Source of the DNA: Ascaris suum
Lineage: Eukaryota > Nematoda > Chromadorea > Rhabditida > Ascarididae
Length of the DNA: 64,000 nt
Direction: 5' to 3'
Assembly (NCBI GenBank): GCA_013433145.1
Contig: CM024176.1
Span: forward strand, 7,302,520 to 7,366,519
Within the stretch, counting starts at the first letter, position 1. Every line of letters begins with the position of its first letter. The notes below the pieces were generated by a model. That model ran no database searches, was not told where the DNA came from, and saw nothing but the letters and a program-made list of their open reading frames with translations. Positions 62,501 through 64,000 of the stretch are shown here, piece after piece. The translations under genes were made by a program, and so were the position numbers.

Positions 62501-64000
62501 TTTTGCTCTCCTCAGCAGTGCGCGTGCAAAAAGAAAGAAACGGATGAACAAGCAGTAGAATTAATTGTAATTAAGTGTGCAAATCAAATTACATTGGAAT
62601 TTGTGCTCATCATTTGACAGGAACAGAGAAACACATAGTGCCATCACAATACGTAAGACCAGAAGTCATGCTCGGCCATTCATAGCAAACAGTATTGAAT
62701 ATGCAAATTTGTTTGGCACATTAAGCAAGACAGCAAACGATCAATCGAATTCTAATCACATTTGCGGATCACTGATTTGCAGGCAAAGACAAAGTCATCA
62801 AGTAGAATTAGCTATTTAAACTCAGGACGGAATTATTACGTAGATTATTGTATTAGGAGCCGTAAAAACCTGTGCAGTTACTTCGAAAAAAAGCGCAAAG
62901 ATATGCCTGATCACGTGTCATAAACTGTTGCTACTTCCACACTTCAGCTTATCGCAAAAATCAGAAGTCCCCGGTTCAAGCTCTCAATCGATAGTCTGTT
63001 AGTGTTCGCAATCGTTTGTAAAACAAAACTGATCAGTATATTTCATGGCGTCTTTAAGTGTATGCAACTCATGTAACAGAATCGAGATGGAGAACAGGAA
63101 AAACGATATCATATGGTGAGTTCAACATCGGCGCGACAGATGCATAACCGCCAACGCAATATAGAAAGCCGAGAGGGTGTTTTAGTTGAAAGAGTTTCGG
63201 GATTGCAGCAATAAAACGCCTCGAAGGTGGTTTTACTCTCGCATCAACCTTATATTCGATCGTCTGACCCAGTATGTGCAAAATGCTGTGGCGCAGGTGC
63301 TCGAAAAGTCAGTGTTTTGCAGATTTCCCCAATTCTCTGCTCTCAATCACTCCGTTCTTTGTATTTCGTTCCGCTCACCCCCGCGATTTCAAAATAGGAG
63401 AAGGAATAACACTACTTTATAATATCCTCGGTCTTGAAGTGCTTGCTTCAAATTACTTGGGGGAAGCACAGGTATACACATAGAAGGCTGATATAATAAA
63501 AATGCTTTTTGGCAGATTTACACAAGTTAGAATGACGCCGGTCGAATTTCAGGAAATGAGATCGACGTCCTCGAGTAAATTGGAACAACTTCTTCGCCGA
63601 TTCATAACTCCGCTCCTCGACGACAGAATGAGAAGGCTGCTATGCACGAGAGGATTGTACAAAAAAATTCAGAACAAAGGATAGCCAAGTACTGTGTGAT
63701 GCCATTGCTGAACTTATGCTCACATCGAATTAGCCAACAATAACTTCTGAGGTCAAAAGCCTTAAATTTCTGGTCATGCCAGACACTGTCCATAACCGTC
63801 GGATCGTAGCTGCTTTCTCAAATTCTTCTTCAGGTCTCATGCAAAAGTAGTGAATGCCTCTCACAATGGATAAATGAATTCAATGAATGTAAAAGTAAAA
63901 CATTGTCGCTATCTTTTATTTTTAAGCAATGCTCCTACAACCACTAACTACTACACTATATAGCAGTTTTGCAAGCTGCTGAGGTGGATGCTATAGTGGA
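59522..64000. other. Gene-poor AT-rich sequence
   Basis: No gene recognised. A 60-codon frame at 63502-63684 has a protein-like composition (charged, Leu/Arg-rich) but no family match that I can make and no clear splice context. Confidence 0.45.

Noticed and set aside
63502..63684. 60-codon Leu/Arg-rich frame near the window end
   Set aside because: No family match and no supporting splice sites that I could identify.

Overview
The window looks like a non-coding stretch of a eukaryotic genome, most likely a parasitic nematode. It is AT-rich and has no chain of exons that I can recognise as a host gene. It holds two long (TA)n microsatellites, a CA-rich tract, several short tandem repeats, and one decayed LTR retrotransposon. 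The nematode assignment rests mainly on that element: a BEL/Pao retrotransposon carrying a phlebovirus Gc-like envelope gene, a combination known from nematodes (Tas in Ascaris, Cer7-type elements in Caenorhabditis). The length of the gene-free sequence suggests a large-genome species such as an ascaridoid, but this is inference.

Layout. 1-13.5 kb: no recognisable genes, a (TA)56 microsatellite at 1.15 kb, one unexplained 171-codon open frame at 2.3 kb. 13.58-15.0 kb: two islands of GC-rich hairpin repeats, partly in direct and partly in inverted copies, followed by about 550 bp of CA-rich sequence. 15.6-43.9 kb: gene-poor sequence with short tandem repeats, one tRNA-like segment (possible SINE) at 30.85 kb, a 20-bp-stem hairpin at 40.15 kb, a (TA)61 microsatellite at 41.7 kb and one candidate orphan exon at 20.13 kb. 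43.97-51.30 kb: the BEL/Pao element on the + strand. 51.3-64 kb: nothing coding that I can support, with a C18 run and a G12 run lying 365 bp apart.

The retrotransposon reads, in order: 5' LTR with TATA box, primer-binding site, leader hairpin, gag (three zinc knuckles), aspartic protease, reverse transcriptase, RNase H, integrase, integrase C-terminal domain, Env, and a stub of the 3' LTR. Frameshifts and in-frame stops interrupt every part, the RT catalytic motif C is lost, and the 3' LTR is reduced to roughly its last 32 bp. It is therefore a dead copy. Its 5-bp flanking repeats (ATATA) still match, so both ends can be placed at 43971 and 51297. Almost all other open frames in the window are short and look like chance.
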